43,080 nucleotides of DNA, from NCBI GenBank assembly GCA_017558715.1, contig JAFYTT010000374.1, positions 1 to 43,080 on the forward strand, in the 5' to 3' direction. Within the stretch, counting starts at the first letter, position 1. Every line of letters starts with the position of its first letter. The notes under the pieces are model-generated. The model was given only the letters and a program-made list of their open reading frames with translations. It did no database searches and was not told the origin of the DNA. Source of the stretch: Clostridia bacterium. GTDB lineage: Bacteria; Bacillota; Clostridia; Oscillospirales; CAG-272. This document shows positions 27,489 to 36,346 of the stretch, in pieces. The position numbers and the translations under genes were made by a program.

Positions 27489-29552
27489 TCATGATTTGCG
27501 CTGGCGTTTGACCGGCGCAAAGATCACAGCAGACATTGCCGGCAGCGTCACACACAGACAGCGGTGCGTTTCGCTGTTGTCGGGTGCCATCACGGGTTCT
27601 GCGGTCAGTCTGCCTTCATTATGACAGTCCGAGCCGCCCCACGCCGCATCATCGGTTGTGAACAATTCCTCATAAACCGCAGGCGCATCCGCAGGCAGTC
27701 TCATGGTATATCCGTTCAGCGGACGTGCGGAAAAGTTGACCGCAATCAGAAGCGGCATTCCGGCTCTGTCATATCGGACATATGAAATCGTATTGGTATC
27801 GCGCTCCTCCGTACCCATCCAGCGGTAACCTGCCCAGGAGAAATCGTCCTCCCACAGCTCCCGCCGCTCCAGATACAGATGATTGAGCGCACGGGTAAAG
27901 CTCTGCATCTTTCTGTGTGCGTCATAATCGAGCATGAACCATTCCAGCTGATTTTCCCAATCCCATTCACGGAACGGTGCATATTCACAGCCCATAAAGG
28001 TCATCTTTTTGCCCGGCTGTGTGATCATATAAGCAAGGAACGCACGCATACAGGCGAATTTTTCCTCATATACGCCGAACATCTTGTCCAAGAGGGATTT
28101 TCTGCCGTGAACGACCGCATCGTGCGGAATCGGCAGAATATGGTTTTCGGAAAATGCATCCATCAAAGGATCGGTCAGACAGGCGTGTTTGTCTCCACGG
28201 CGGAGCGGATCGGTGCCGACATAATCGAGCATACCGTCCATCCATGCGGTATTCCATTTGAAATTGAAGCCGAGTGCGCCGATATCCACAGGTCCCGTCA
28301 CATGCTGCTGACCGGTCGATTCGCCGGCAATCATGAGTGCATCGGGAAATTCGGAAAAGAGCTTGGTATTCAGCTTACGGAAAAACGCCATTGCCGCCGC
28401 ATTGTATTCCGTACCCTCGCCGTTGTCAAAATACAGCATATCGGTGACATCACAGCAGCGCAGACCGTCGATATGATATTCCCGCAGCCAGAACATGGCA
28501 CCCGAGACAAGGAACGACTGTACCTCGGGACGTCCGACATCGAAACGGTCGGTACCGCCCATGTCATCCTCATCCCAGTTCTGATATTCATAGCAGAAGC
28601 TGCCGTCAAACCGATACAGACCGTGCTCGTCCCGAGGGAAGCGGGCAGGTACCCAGTCCAGAATCACACCGATTCCGGCAGTATGGCAGGCATCCACGAA
28701 ATATTTGAAATCCTCAGGTGTTCCGAAGCGGGATGTCGGTGCATAATAAGAACAGACACGGTAACCCCAGGAACGGTCATCGGGATGCTCGGTCACAGGA
28801 AGCAGTTCCACATGGGTATATCCCATTTCCTTTACATACGGAACGAGTACCTCCGCAATTTCTCTGTAATTGAGATATGCCGCAGGATTTTTGCGTGTGG
28901 TCATACCCTCGCGCGTACGGAATGAGCCGAGATGCACCTCGTAAATATTCATCGGCGCCGGGTAGAATGCGCGCATCGCTTTGGATGCTTTTTTCTTCTG
29001 CTCGGTCAGAAGGATGCTCCCTGCATTTTCGGAAGCTTCTTCCGCCGCTCTGCTTTTTGCCTGCGGGGAGGAAAAGATTCTGCGTCTGTGCGTACGCCAT
29101 CCTCTGTCATGCCATTCAAACTTCGGCGGGATATACAGAATGGACGCGGTATTGTGCAGACATTCCGAAAAGACACCGTACGGATCTGCTTTCAGATGGA
29201 CACCGTTGTCTCCTGTAATCCGATATTTATACCGCTGACCGACACGGATGATATCCTCTTCTTTTTTGCCTTTTTCAGGCAGCGGAACGATACATTCCCA
29301 GACACCGGCCTCCGTCACACGCGTCATCGGATATCCGTCGCCCCAGTCGTTAAAATCCCCAACCACTTCGATTTTCTGTGCGCGCGGTGCCCAGACGCGG
29401 AAGATCCAGCATCTGCCGGTCTTTCCGTCGGAATAATGCGCGCCGAGATAATCGTATGCATACGTCGTGGTTCCCTGATGGAAATAGTATGCGGCAAGAT
29501 CATCGGGGGTACTTGCGCGGGATGCGGGTGTTTGCGGTTTGCCTTGTGCCAT
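27489..29552 (-). CDS. glgB: 1,4-alpha-glucan branching enzyme homologue with altered catalytic site
   Basis: 687 aa. Layout of GlgB: CBM48 (about 30-145, FRVWAPRAQKIEVVGDFNDW), GH13 barrel (about 200-570, NIYEVHLGSF) and C-terminal beta-domain. Family residues, however, are changed. Region I reads DWVPARF (Arg304 where GlgB has His); region II reads GLRCCDVTDM (Cys367 where E. coli GlgB has nucleophile Asp405 in RVDAVA, with an Asp one residue later); region III keeps Glu411 in IAGEST; region IV keeps His477-Asp478 but Ala479 replaces Glu. A polar Ala/Glu/Lys insert of about 35 residues (about 160-195) separates CBM48 and barrel. It may be inactive, shifted or structural. CAGGAG precedes the ATG; first gene of glgBCDA. 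Confidence 0.88.
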   Translation of the reverse strand: MAQGKPQTPASRASTPDDLAAYYFHQGTTTYAYDYLGAHYSDGKTGRCWIFRVWAPRAQKIEVVGDFNDWGDGYPMTRVTEAGVWECIVPLPEKGKKEEDIIRVGQRYKYRITGDNGVHLKADPYGVFSECLHNTASILYIPPKFEWHDRGWRTHRRRIFSSPQAKSRAAEEASENAGSILLTEQKKKASKAMRAFYPAPMNIYEVHLGSFRTREGMTTRKNPAAYLNYREIAEVLVPYVKEMGYTHVELLPVTEHPDDRSWGYRVCSYYAPTSRFGTPEDFKYFVDACHTAGIGVILDWVPARFPRDEHGLYRFDGSFCYEYQNWDEDDMGGTDRFDVGRPEVQSFLVSGAMFWLREYHIDGLRCCDVTDMLYFDNGEGTEYNAAAMAFFRKLNTKLFSEFPDALMIAGESTGQQHVTGPVDIGALGFNFKWNTAWMDGMLDYVGTDPLRRGDKHACLTDPLMDAFSENHILPIPHDAVVHGRKSLLDKMFGVYEEKFACMRAFLAYMITQPGKKMTFMGCEYAPFREWDWENQLEWFMLDYDAHRKMQSFTRALNHLYLERRELWEDDFSWAGYRWMGTEERDTNTISYVRYDRAGMPLLIAVNFSARPLNGYTMRLPADAPAVYEELFTTDDAAWGGSDCHNEGRLTAEPVMAPDNSETHRCLCVTLPAMSAVIFAPVKRQRKS

Positions 29553-29582
29553 ATTGTATTACTCCTGTGTTTTTCGCATAAC

Positions 29583-29617
29583 GGAACCTCCCGCACTCCA
29601 TGCAGAGTCGAGAGTTC
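29583..29617 (-). promoter_or_regulatory. stem-loop in the glgB leader
   Basis: Minus-strand GAA-CTCTCG-ACTC pairs with GAGT-CGGGAG-TTC around the loop TGCATG, with two bulged G. It lies between the -10 box and the start codon, and its GGGAGG sits inside the helix. Possible translation or stability control. Confidence 0.4.
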
Positions 29618-29626
29618 GCTGTTTAT

Positions 29627-29655
29627 ATTATATCTCATTCCTCTGCATTTTGCAA
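29627..29655 (-). promoter_or_regulatory. sigma-A promoter of glgBCDA
   Basis: Minus strand TTGCAA (29650-29655) and TATAAT (29627-29632), 17-base spacer, leader about 70 bases. Confidence 0.75.
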
Positions 29656-29774
29656 GAGGGTTTTCACACTTCCGTGCACTTTTTTTCATAAAGTTCGGCT
29701 ATTTCTGTCAAATATCGCCATCCTTATTTGTATATGTTGCTGTACCCCATTTTTTCAACAGAAAGACAGACCAC

Positions 29775-29812
29775 GAAAAAAACGCCCGCCCCGTGAAGGA
29801 CAGACGTTTTTC
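29775..29812 (-). terminator. intrinsic terminator of the glycyl radical enzyme operon
   Basis: Minus strand AACGTCTGTCC pairs with GGGCGGGCGTT through several G-U pairs, followed by TTTTTTTCG. Confidence 0.8.
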
Positions 29813-29849
29813 AGAAAAAGAACAGGATCCTGTATCGAAGAATACACCG

Positions 29850-32471
29850 TCAGCGGATGCCCGAAACCACAGGACAAAGTGTCCCGCCGGATAAAAGTCC
29901 GCCGATCTCGGCATAACCCTCAAGCAGATTGGCATACGAATTGTAAACGGTAATATCCAGACAATGCATACCGGCACACAGCTCCAGCACAAAATCATAC
30001 GGCTGTCGAATGCATTTTCCAACCTCGGTACCGTCAACAGCTGCCGTAACGGTATCACGAACCTCACCCAGCGACAGCAGATATCTGCCGTCCTGCGGAA
30101 TCGCAACCGTCATGTGATAGGTCACGCCGCCGGAATAGAACGGCTGACCTTGTTCGGACCATGATTCATCGGTTTTCAGCGCGGTATGACGTGCAGAAAG
30201 TGTAACCTCGGCACGGTCGGGAATCCACATACACAGATTATAGGTATGGCGTGCTGTCTTATGGAGAACATGTTCACCTGCCACAGAAACATCAAATTCA
30301 CCTGACAGGAACAAAAGACTGTCGGCGGTCAGCGGTGCTGTTTTCTCAATCATCAGAGTATACTTCCCCGGCTGCAGCACGGGCAGTGCAAACGCGCTGT
30401 ACGCATCGTCAAAAATCTGTACCGACTGTGCGGACAGTCTGATACCGTCCAGCGTCACCGCCGTAATTGTTTCAAGACAGAACGTCGGAATCATCACAGA
30501 AACGTCAGCCATCGCATCTGTTACAGTAAACGGAAATTCCAGCGACGGAACATCCTCATCCTTGGTCACAGCCGTACCATCGCAGACAAAATATTCCAGC
30601 GACACAGCATTCGGCGCATGGAAGGTAACGGGACATGTTTGCGGCAAAGATGCCACAGCATCGCCGAGGACAAAACGCGCAGGGATGTTGTCATAATGCG
30701 CCGATACATAACGGATGTCACCGGGATACAGCAGCAGAGATTCTTTTCGTCCGTACGCATACAGGGTGCCGCGAATCGGTTCGTTTTGTTCGATGTTGGC
30801 AATAAAAACAAATTCTTCGCCGTCGATGATGCGGCGCGCAAAATGCGGTGTTCCCTCACCGTCCCAGCGTACCGTACAGTCGGACAGCAAGTCGGGAATA
30901 CGGTCAAGCGCATCCGCACCGATGACCGTGATGCCGTTTGCCTCGATTGCGGCGCGTTCTTCCTCGGACAGTACGATTCCGGCTTCAATGGCAATGCGGA
31001 ATCCCAAATCTTCGTTTGCAAGGCGAACACGGTCACAGACGGTAAAGCCCCAGACCTCGCGGTTGAGTCGGTTAAATACATCAAAATACGGCGCGCCGTC
31101 AAAACGGTTCCGCCAGAGATCCTCGGTCGGATCGATCAGTGCAATGGGATACAAGGGCTTGCCCGATGCCATCATCGCACTCATTTCCGCCAGATGGTCG
31201 TTGAGTTCTCTCACTGCATGGGAAAGCATGGATTTCGGGGAGAAATCCGGCGGTGCAAAATACTTTGCTTCTCCAAAGAAACGGTGATGGTAGGCATGCG
31301 TCACAAGGAACGTAATGCCCTGCATGATCTGAAATGCGGCAATCCGTGCAAGCGTTCCAGGCTCAACCCCGAAGTTGGTTGCGGCAAACATTTCGCACAT
31401 CGTTTCCCGTTTGCCAAGCATAAATGCCGTCGCCGCCGCCTGCTTTGCGCGCATATCATGCGATACATCGGTGAAGTCCGTCATTTTCAGCGTCGTCTGC
31501 GGCAATCCCCAAACGACATTGGGAAGATAAAAACATTCCCCGCGCATATGCTTTCCGCCGTCCAGCGCATACAGCTCCTGGTCGGTTCCCGGATAATCAA
31601 AGTGCGAACCGACATCGGAAAAACGTCCTTCCGTAAATGCGGAACTGCGCGGCGCATCGTTATGAAGAAACGGTGAAGTATCTCCGGCATGACCGGTGAT
31701 CAGAAGACCGTGTTCATGTGCCCAGCGTTCCCCTGTTTCAAACCAACTCTGATAAAGATGACCCGCATGCTCCCAATAATCCTGTGCCTGCGGCAGATCC
31801 GGATATTGCAGAAGGTCCTTCAGATACGGTGTGATATCATAGCCGTATTTCTTTTCAAAGGAATTTGCAAAGTCATCCGACCATGGGAAATAATTGCGTT
31901 TGTAGTTTTCAAAGCCGTACATCGCGCCGGCATCGACACGGCGGTTGTCGGTATCGGAGAAAAAGCCGACGATCGGATCACCGAAATAGTCCCCGACCTC
32001 GCGCAGATACGCCTCATAGACCAGCTCACGGAACAGTTCGGCAGAACGCGGATGCTCAAACGCAGGGAATCCCCATTCCACCTTTTCCGCGATAACCTGT
32101 CCGTCCTTGAGGATCAGATGCTGTCCGTACAGCGTGGGATCAATTGCACGAACCTTTCCCGCAACACTTCCGGGCGGGAAATCAAAGCCGTTGTTGATCC
32201 ACATTTCAAGAGACAAATCCCGGCAAGCCTTTGCCGCAGCACGCACCATGTCAAACCACGCATCCGTCAGATAGTTCTCCGACGTAAATCCGCGCGGCGG
32301 CTTGTTGAACAGAACAATCCCGCCAAAGCCTTCTTCCTTCAAAGCCGACAGAGCTTCATGCATCGCCGCCTCCGACAGTGCCTCGGGATCGGTTGTTGTA
32401 ATGAAATAAAACGGTTTTGGCCGATGTGCGAACACATCAGCCTCACCGATCGGATATCGATTCATACGCAT
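29850..32471 (-). CDS. large GH106-like glycoside hydrolase, putative alpha-L-rhamnosidase
   Basis: 873 aa, no signal peptide, probably cytosolic. The N-terminal half looks like a TIM barrel of the GH106 type (FGGIVLFNKPPRG, LEMWINNGFDFPPGSVAG, VGFFSDTD, LLITGHAGDTS, YPGTDQELYALDGGKHMRG, KMTDFTDVSHDMRAKQAAATA, AFQIMQGITFLVTHAYHHRF). The C-terminal part is a series of beta-sandwich segments (about 640-873) with a likely carbohydrate-binding module. Rhamnosidase assignment rests on layout and partial memory of the family, so another deoxy-hexoside or beta-glycoside is possible. Two ATGs (32471 and 32465) follow GCAGG just behind the upstream stop; the first is used. Third gene of the glycyl radical operon; a terminator follows. 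Confidence 0.6.
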   Translation of the reverse strand: MRMNRYPIGEADVFAHRPKPFYFITTTDPEALSEAAMHEALSALKEEGFGGIVLFNKPPRGFTSENYLTDAWFDMVRAAAKACRDLSLEMWINNGFDFPPGSVAGKVRAIDPTLYGQHLILKDGQVIAEKVEWGFPAFEHPRSAELFRELVYEAYLREVGDYFGDPIVGFFSDTDNRRVDAGAMYGFENYKRNYFPWSDDFANSFEKKYGYDITPYLKDLLQYPDLPQAQDYWEHAGHLYQSWFETGERWAHEHGLLITGHAGDTSPFLHNDAPRSSAFTEGRFSDVGSHFDYPGTDQELYALDGGKHMRGECFYLPNVVWGLPQTTLKMTDFTDVSHDMRAKQAAATAFMLGKRETMCEMFAATNFGVEPGTLARIAAFQIMQGITFLVTHAYHHRFFGEAKYFAPPDFSPKSMLSHAVRELNDHLAEMSAMMASGKPLYPIALIDPTEDLWRNRFDGAPYFDVFNRLNREVWGFTVCDRVRLANEDLGFRIAIEAGIVLSEEERAAIEANGITVIGADALDRIPDLLSDCTVRWDGEGTPHFARRIIDGEEFVFIANIEQNEPIRGTLYAYGRKESLLLYPGDIRYVSAHYDNIPARFVLGDAVASLPQTCPVTFHAPNAVSLEYFVCDGTAVTKDEDVPSLEFPFTVTDAMADVSVMIPTFCLETITAVTLDGIRLSAQSVQIFDDAYSAFALPVLQPGKYTLMIEKTAPLTADSLLFLSGEFDVSVAGEHVLHKTARHTYNLCMWIPDRAEVTLSARHTALKTDESWSEQGQPFYSGGVTYHMTVAIPQDGRYLLSLGEVRDTVTAAVDGTEVGKCIRQPYDFVLELCAGMHCLDITVYNSYANLLEGYAEIGGLLSGGTLCPVVSGIR

Positions 32472-32481
32472 CAAACCTGCA

Positions 32482-33969
32482 TCAATAGTCGCTCGACATA
32501 TAGAAGTCCAGCGTTTCCTGCATTGCCTTCTCACAAGATTTTTTCTTAGAATCCCAGACCGTCGAGAAAGACTTACCGCTGGTTGCCATAACATCCAGCT
32601 GCGACTTGATGGAACCCCAGTTGAAGACGAAGCCAAGGTCATAACGCTTGGTGGAGAAGATGATATCGAGCATATCGCCGGATTCGTTGTCACGCGCCAT
32701 CTTGGTGTAGAGGTTGAGGTCGTAATACGCCTTTGTGACGGTATCGCGGGATTCGTATGCCAGAGCTTCGAGCAGATGGCAGGTCATATCAAGCTTCGCA
32801 ACATTGGTCGTCGGGACGCAGATACCGGGAGCCACGTGCGTTGCAATCAGATGGTAGTAGTCCTCCTGGTTTTCGTCATACAGCGGATACGGCAGGATAC
32901 CGAAGTCGTGCTCCATGTTGCGGTAATAAACGATATCGTAAATGGAACCGGGACGGAACAGATTGCGGTTTTCCATGAAGACCTTGTCAAGCGTCGTCCA
33001 GGTTTCGGAGCACTTGGATGCCCACAGCATATTATCGGTATCGTTGAAGTATTCAACCAGATACTCGCAAACATCAAAGGTACGCTGAGATTCCACGGAG
33101 AAGTACGGAACGCCTTCATCATCCAGCGTAACGAGGTTGTTGCCGCAGGTGAAGTAAAACAGGAATGCCATACCGCCGTCGGAGAGGATGCCGAACTGGT
33201 CGTTCTCGTCGCGGACACCGTCACCGTTGAGGTCACGCGCGACCTGCTTGCCGAGGGCCTGCATCTGATCCATCGTCCACTTCTTATCGCGTGCCATCTG
33301 GTATACGTCCGGAACATCAAAGTCGTTTGCAACCTTCTTGTTGAAATAGACGCAGTAGTTCAGTTCTTCGTCGTACACAGAGATGTCACCGGTCATGACA
33401 TAGATCTTATTGAACATTGCAAGGTCACGCTGGATCGCCTGATCCCACCACGGTGCATCCATCTTGATGGACGGCAGGTCATACCAGTTCATGAACATGC
33501 CTTCCATTGCCATGGACATGGCATTGTTGATGTACAGCTCCATGACATCAAAGTCGTCGGAGCCTGTGGTAATCGAGTTGCGGGCAGTCGTCGCAGGAGC
33601 CTTGTCGTTGGTGACTTCAATGGTACAGTTATAGCGTTCTTCAATGAGCATATTGCGCGCATGAATCGCATCCGCGATCAGATCACCCGCAGATGCTTCG
33701 TCATAGTAGAAGTCATACTGATGGATACAGTCAACGCCGAGCTCATAGCCGAGGATGCGCAGCTTCTCACCGCCGAAATCTGCCTCGGGCAGATCGAGTG
33801 CGGGACGGTCATCGGTTACGGCTTCTGTGACAATCGCGGCAGTGTCCTCACCGCCGACAGCTGCGGTGGTTTCAGCAGGCTGTGTACCGCCGTCGCCGCC
33901 GCAGGATGCAGCAGTCCCCATGACGGTGCAGAGCAGTAAAAATGCGGGAAGTAATCTCTTGATAGTCAT
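32482..33969 (-). CDS. extracellular solute-binding lipoprotein
   Basis: 495 aa. Signal peptide ending TAASC, with lipid Cys at about residue 23, then a Thr/Ala/Glu-rich linker and a family-1-like binding-protein fold: EKLRILGYELG, MLIEERYNCTIEVTND, FDVMELYINNAM, and LNGDGVRDENDQFG, an EF-hand-like calcium loop common in sugar-binding lipoproteins. It should bind an oligosaccharide outside the membrane for an ABC importer, but no permease or ATPase gene is in the window; a shared importer elsewhere must be assumed. ACGGAGGATTAG precedes the ATG. It lies 39 bases after the glycyl radical enzyme gene and 10 bases before the GH106-like gene. Confidence 0.87.
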   Translation of the reverse strand: MTIKRLLPAFLLLCTVMGTAASCGGDGGTQPAETTAAVGGEDTAAIVTEAVTDDRPALDLPEADFGGEKLRILGYELGVDCIHQYDFYYDEASAGDLIADAIHARNMLIEERYNCTIEVTNDKAPATTARNSITTGSDDFDVMELYINNAMSMAMEGMFMNWYDLPSIKMDAPWWDQAIQRDLAMFNKIYVMTGDISVYDEELNYCVYFNKKVANDFDVPDVYQMARDKKWTMDQMQALGKQVARDLNGDGVRDENDQFGILSDGGMAFLFYFTCGNNLVTLDDEGVPYFSVESQRTFDVCEYLVEYFNDTDNMLWASKCSETWTTLDKVFMENRNLFRPGSIYDIVYYRNMEHDFGILPYPLYDENQEDYYHLIATHVAPGICVPTTNVAKLDMTCHLLEALAYESRDTVTKAYYDLNLYTKMARDNESGDMLDIIFSTKRYDLGFVFNWGSIKSQLDVMATSGKSFSTVWDSKKKSCEKAMQETLDFYMSSDY

Positions 33970-34008
33970 TTTCTAATCCTCCGTATATCACGTATTATTT
34001 TTTCTGAA

Positions 34009-36159
34009 TCAGTAATGCTCGGTACGCGCAAGAATGTCATCCTGCACAGAACGGTCGAGCTTGGTATAGTACGCCGAGAAGCCGGAAACGCGGACAACCA
34101 GAGATTCGTAATCCCCTGGATGCGCCTGTGCATCACGCAGCATATCCTTGGAAACGCAGTTGATCTGCAGCTCCTGTCCGCCCATCAAGAAATACGAGCG
34201 GATGACGGCACCGAGCTTGGCACGCTTTTCGGCATTGGCGAACATATCGGGCGTGTACTTCTGGTTGACAACGGTACCGCAGGCAACGCGGGTGTAGTCA
34301 GGCTTGCACAGCGACAGTGCCGATGCCGTGGGACCGGAGCGATCCATGCCGCGCATCGGGGATGCCGCATCAGAGACCGGCATACCGGCACCGCGTCCGT
34401 CGGGTGTTGCACCGACCTCGCGCCCTGCACCGATGTTCTGCGTGTTGGAAGCAATCGCAATATAATATCTGCCGCCGTCGGGTGTTCTGTAGGAGTCGAA
34501 CAGGTCTGCCTGCGCCTCGACAAACCAAATGGCGTACTTGTCGGCAATGTCGTCGTTGTTGCCGTACTTGGGTGCGGCAATCATCTGCTTCTGCAGTTCC
34601 TCATATCCTGCAAAATTCGCCGCAAGTGCATCACGCAGTTCACCGAGTGTGAGCACCTTGTCGCGGTAGACCAGCGTTTCGATCGCCGCAAGGGAATCCG
34701 CGACCGTGGCAATGCCCATACCGCAGGCACCGTGTGCCGTCGGATACTTTGCGCCGCCGCGGTTGATATCCTTACCGTTTGCAATACAGTCATCGCAGAA
34801 GCAGGATAAGAACGGCGACTGATGGTTGATCGTATCCGCAACCGTATTGGCGCGGTTAAACCAGTCCACATAATTTTTTGCACCCACACGCAGCTGCTCC
34901 ATGAACGCATCCATAAAGTCATCCATCGTCGCAAACGAATCGGGTTCTCCCGTTTCGATGCCGCGCTTCACACCGTCCAGCAGAGAACAGCCGTTGTTGA
35001 GCGCGTATTCCAGATACACAGGCGTGTTGAAGCGACCGTCAGACCACGGCGGCTGTTTGCCCTGGATAAAGTTCTCGATACAGCCGACCATACAGTAGTC
35101 GCGGCAGTCCTCAAGAGAATATCCCATTCGCTGCAGTGCCGGAATGTTGACGTCGTCATTCATCAGTGCAGGATATCCAAGACCCGTACCGATGACCTCA
35201 AGACAGGCATCGAGAAACTCCTTCGGCGTATCCTTGTGAATTCTTGCGGACAGATTCGGACCGGGAATAAAGCAGGCACGAACTGCGCGGAGAATACAGT
35301 AGGACAGCGCATTGGTCGCGTCGGTTCCGTCCTCGGGTTTGACACCGCCGATGGCAATGTTGGAGACATCATCACCGCCGCCAAGCGTTCTGCGTTCGCC
35401 GATCTTGATGAAAATGGATGCAAAATCGTCCGTAACCGATTCCTCGGTGACAATGCCGGAGGCAAGATCACGTTCATAAAACGGATAGAGGTACTGATCG
35501 AGCCGTCCGAACGCCATGGCATATCTGCCCTCATAGGCAAATGCGATATAGGTAAACCAGACAAGCTGCAGCGCATCGGCAAACGACTGCGGTGCCTCTG
35601 TTGTGATGCGACGGCATCTTGCCGCAATTTCCGCAAAACGAAGCTTGTCATCGCCCTCCGCTGCATCTGCCATGCGATCCGCCTCGTCTGCATAACCGAG
35701 AATCATCCCGGCAAACCCTTCCATGGCAATTTTTGTACTGCGCAGAAATGCGGTCTTCTCCGCATCGTCGGCATAACGGATAAGGGATGCGTCGATGTCT
35801 TCCAGCGTTCCGGGAATACCGCGATTCAGAAAATGTGAATAATTTGCCGCATAATGGTCAGAATTGGTATGGAAGCCGCGTTCCGGATACTGTGCACAGA
35901 TCTGTCCTGCCGCGGATGCCGCTTCCTCGGAAACATCTGCAAGCATACCGCGCAGAGAACCCGCGAAGCGATCGTTCTGATACAATACCTTTCTATGGGA
36001 AGTAAACAGCGAATGAATGGCATACGCACGGGCGATGACGTTTTCCTCGTCGGCATGCTGTGCATACCCCTGCGCCCGATACACAGCGGCGGCATACCGT
36101 CCCGATACCGGCATTTGTACTTCTGCCTTCAGTGCTGTAAGATCAAACTGCATTTGCAT
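34009..36159 (-). CDS. glycyl radical enzyme (PFL/dehydratase superfamily)
   Basis: 716 aa. The C-terminal RVSGFSAYYTKLD motif (radical Gly693) with QDDILARTEH is diagnostic. The active-site Cys360 is in VGCIEN, with Glu362 two residues later; the single Cys followed by Glu fits dehydratases and lyases (choline, diol or hydroxyproline type) rather than pyruvate formate-lyase, which has two adjacent Cys. MNDDVNIPALQRMGYSLEDCRDY precedes it, as expected. It is shorter than the roughly 790-850 residues of the best-known dehydratases, mainly at the N-terminus. No activating radical-SAM enzyme is adjacent, so activation must come from elsewhere. AAAGGAGGGG precedes the ATG. First gene of a three-gene operon. 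Confidence 0.88.
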   Translation of the reverse strand: MQMQFDLTALKAEVQMPVSGRYAAAVYRAQGYAQHADEENVIARAYAIHSLFTSHRKVLYQNDRFAGSLRGMLADVSEEAASAAGQICAQYPERGFHTNSDHYAANYSHFLNRGIPGTLEDIDASLIRYADDAEKTAFLRSTKIAMEGFAGMILGYADEADRMADAAEGDDKLRFAEIAARCRRITTEAPQSFADALQLVWFTYIAFAYEGRYAMAFGRLDQYLYPFYERDLASGIVTEESVTDDFASIFIKIGERRTLGGGDDVSNIAIGGVKPEDGTDATNALSYCILRAVRACFIPGPNLSARIHKDTPKEFLDACLEVIGTGLGYPALMNDDVNIPALQRMGYSLEDCRDYCMVGCIENFIQGKQPPWSDGRFNTPVYLEYALNNGCSLLDGVKRGIETGEPDSFATMDDFMDAFMEQLRVGAKNYVDWFNRANTVADTINHQSPFLSCFCDDCIANGKDINRGGAKYPTAHGACGMGIATVADSLAAIETLVYRDKVLTLGELRDALAANFAGYEELQKQMIAAPKYGNNDDIADKYAIWFVEAQADLFDSYRTPDGGRYYIAIASNTQNIGAGREVGATPDGRGAGMPVSDAASPMRGMDRSGPTASALSLCKPDYTRVACGTVVNQKYTPDMFANAEKRAKLGAVIRSYFLMGGQELQINCVSKDMLRDAQAHPGDYESLVVRVSGFSAYYTKLDRSVQDDILARTEHY

Positions 36160-36203
36160 GATACCCCTCCTTTATCAGAGAACATCCTATAGTTAATAAA
36201 AGT

Positions 36204-36232
36204 AGTATATCATATTCCGCGAAACTTGTCCA
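36204..36232 (-). promoter_or_regulatory. sigma-A promoter of the glycyl radical enzyme operon
   Basis: Minus strand TGGACA (36227-36232) and TATACT (36204-36209), 17-base spacer. Confidence 0.7.
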
Positions 36233-36346
36233 TACGATTTCACAAAATAATTCCGATTTTTTTGATCCGTCGGCGCAAAACGGTACATCCGCCGCGGCTT
36301 CTGCCGGATCTCCTCTATACATAATCTCGGAAAGGAAATCACCGAT

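Noticed and set aside
34009-36159. Pyruvate formate-lyase
   Set aside because: The active site has one Cys followed by Ile-Glu (GCIE), not the adjacent Cys pair of PFL.
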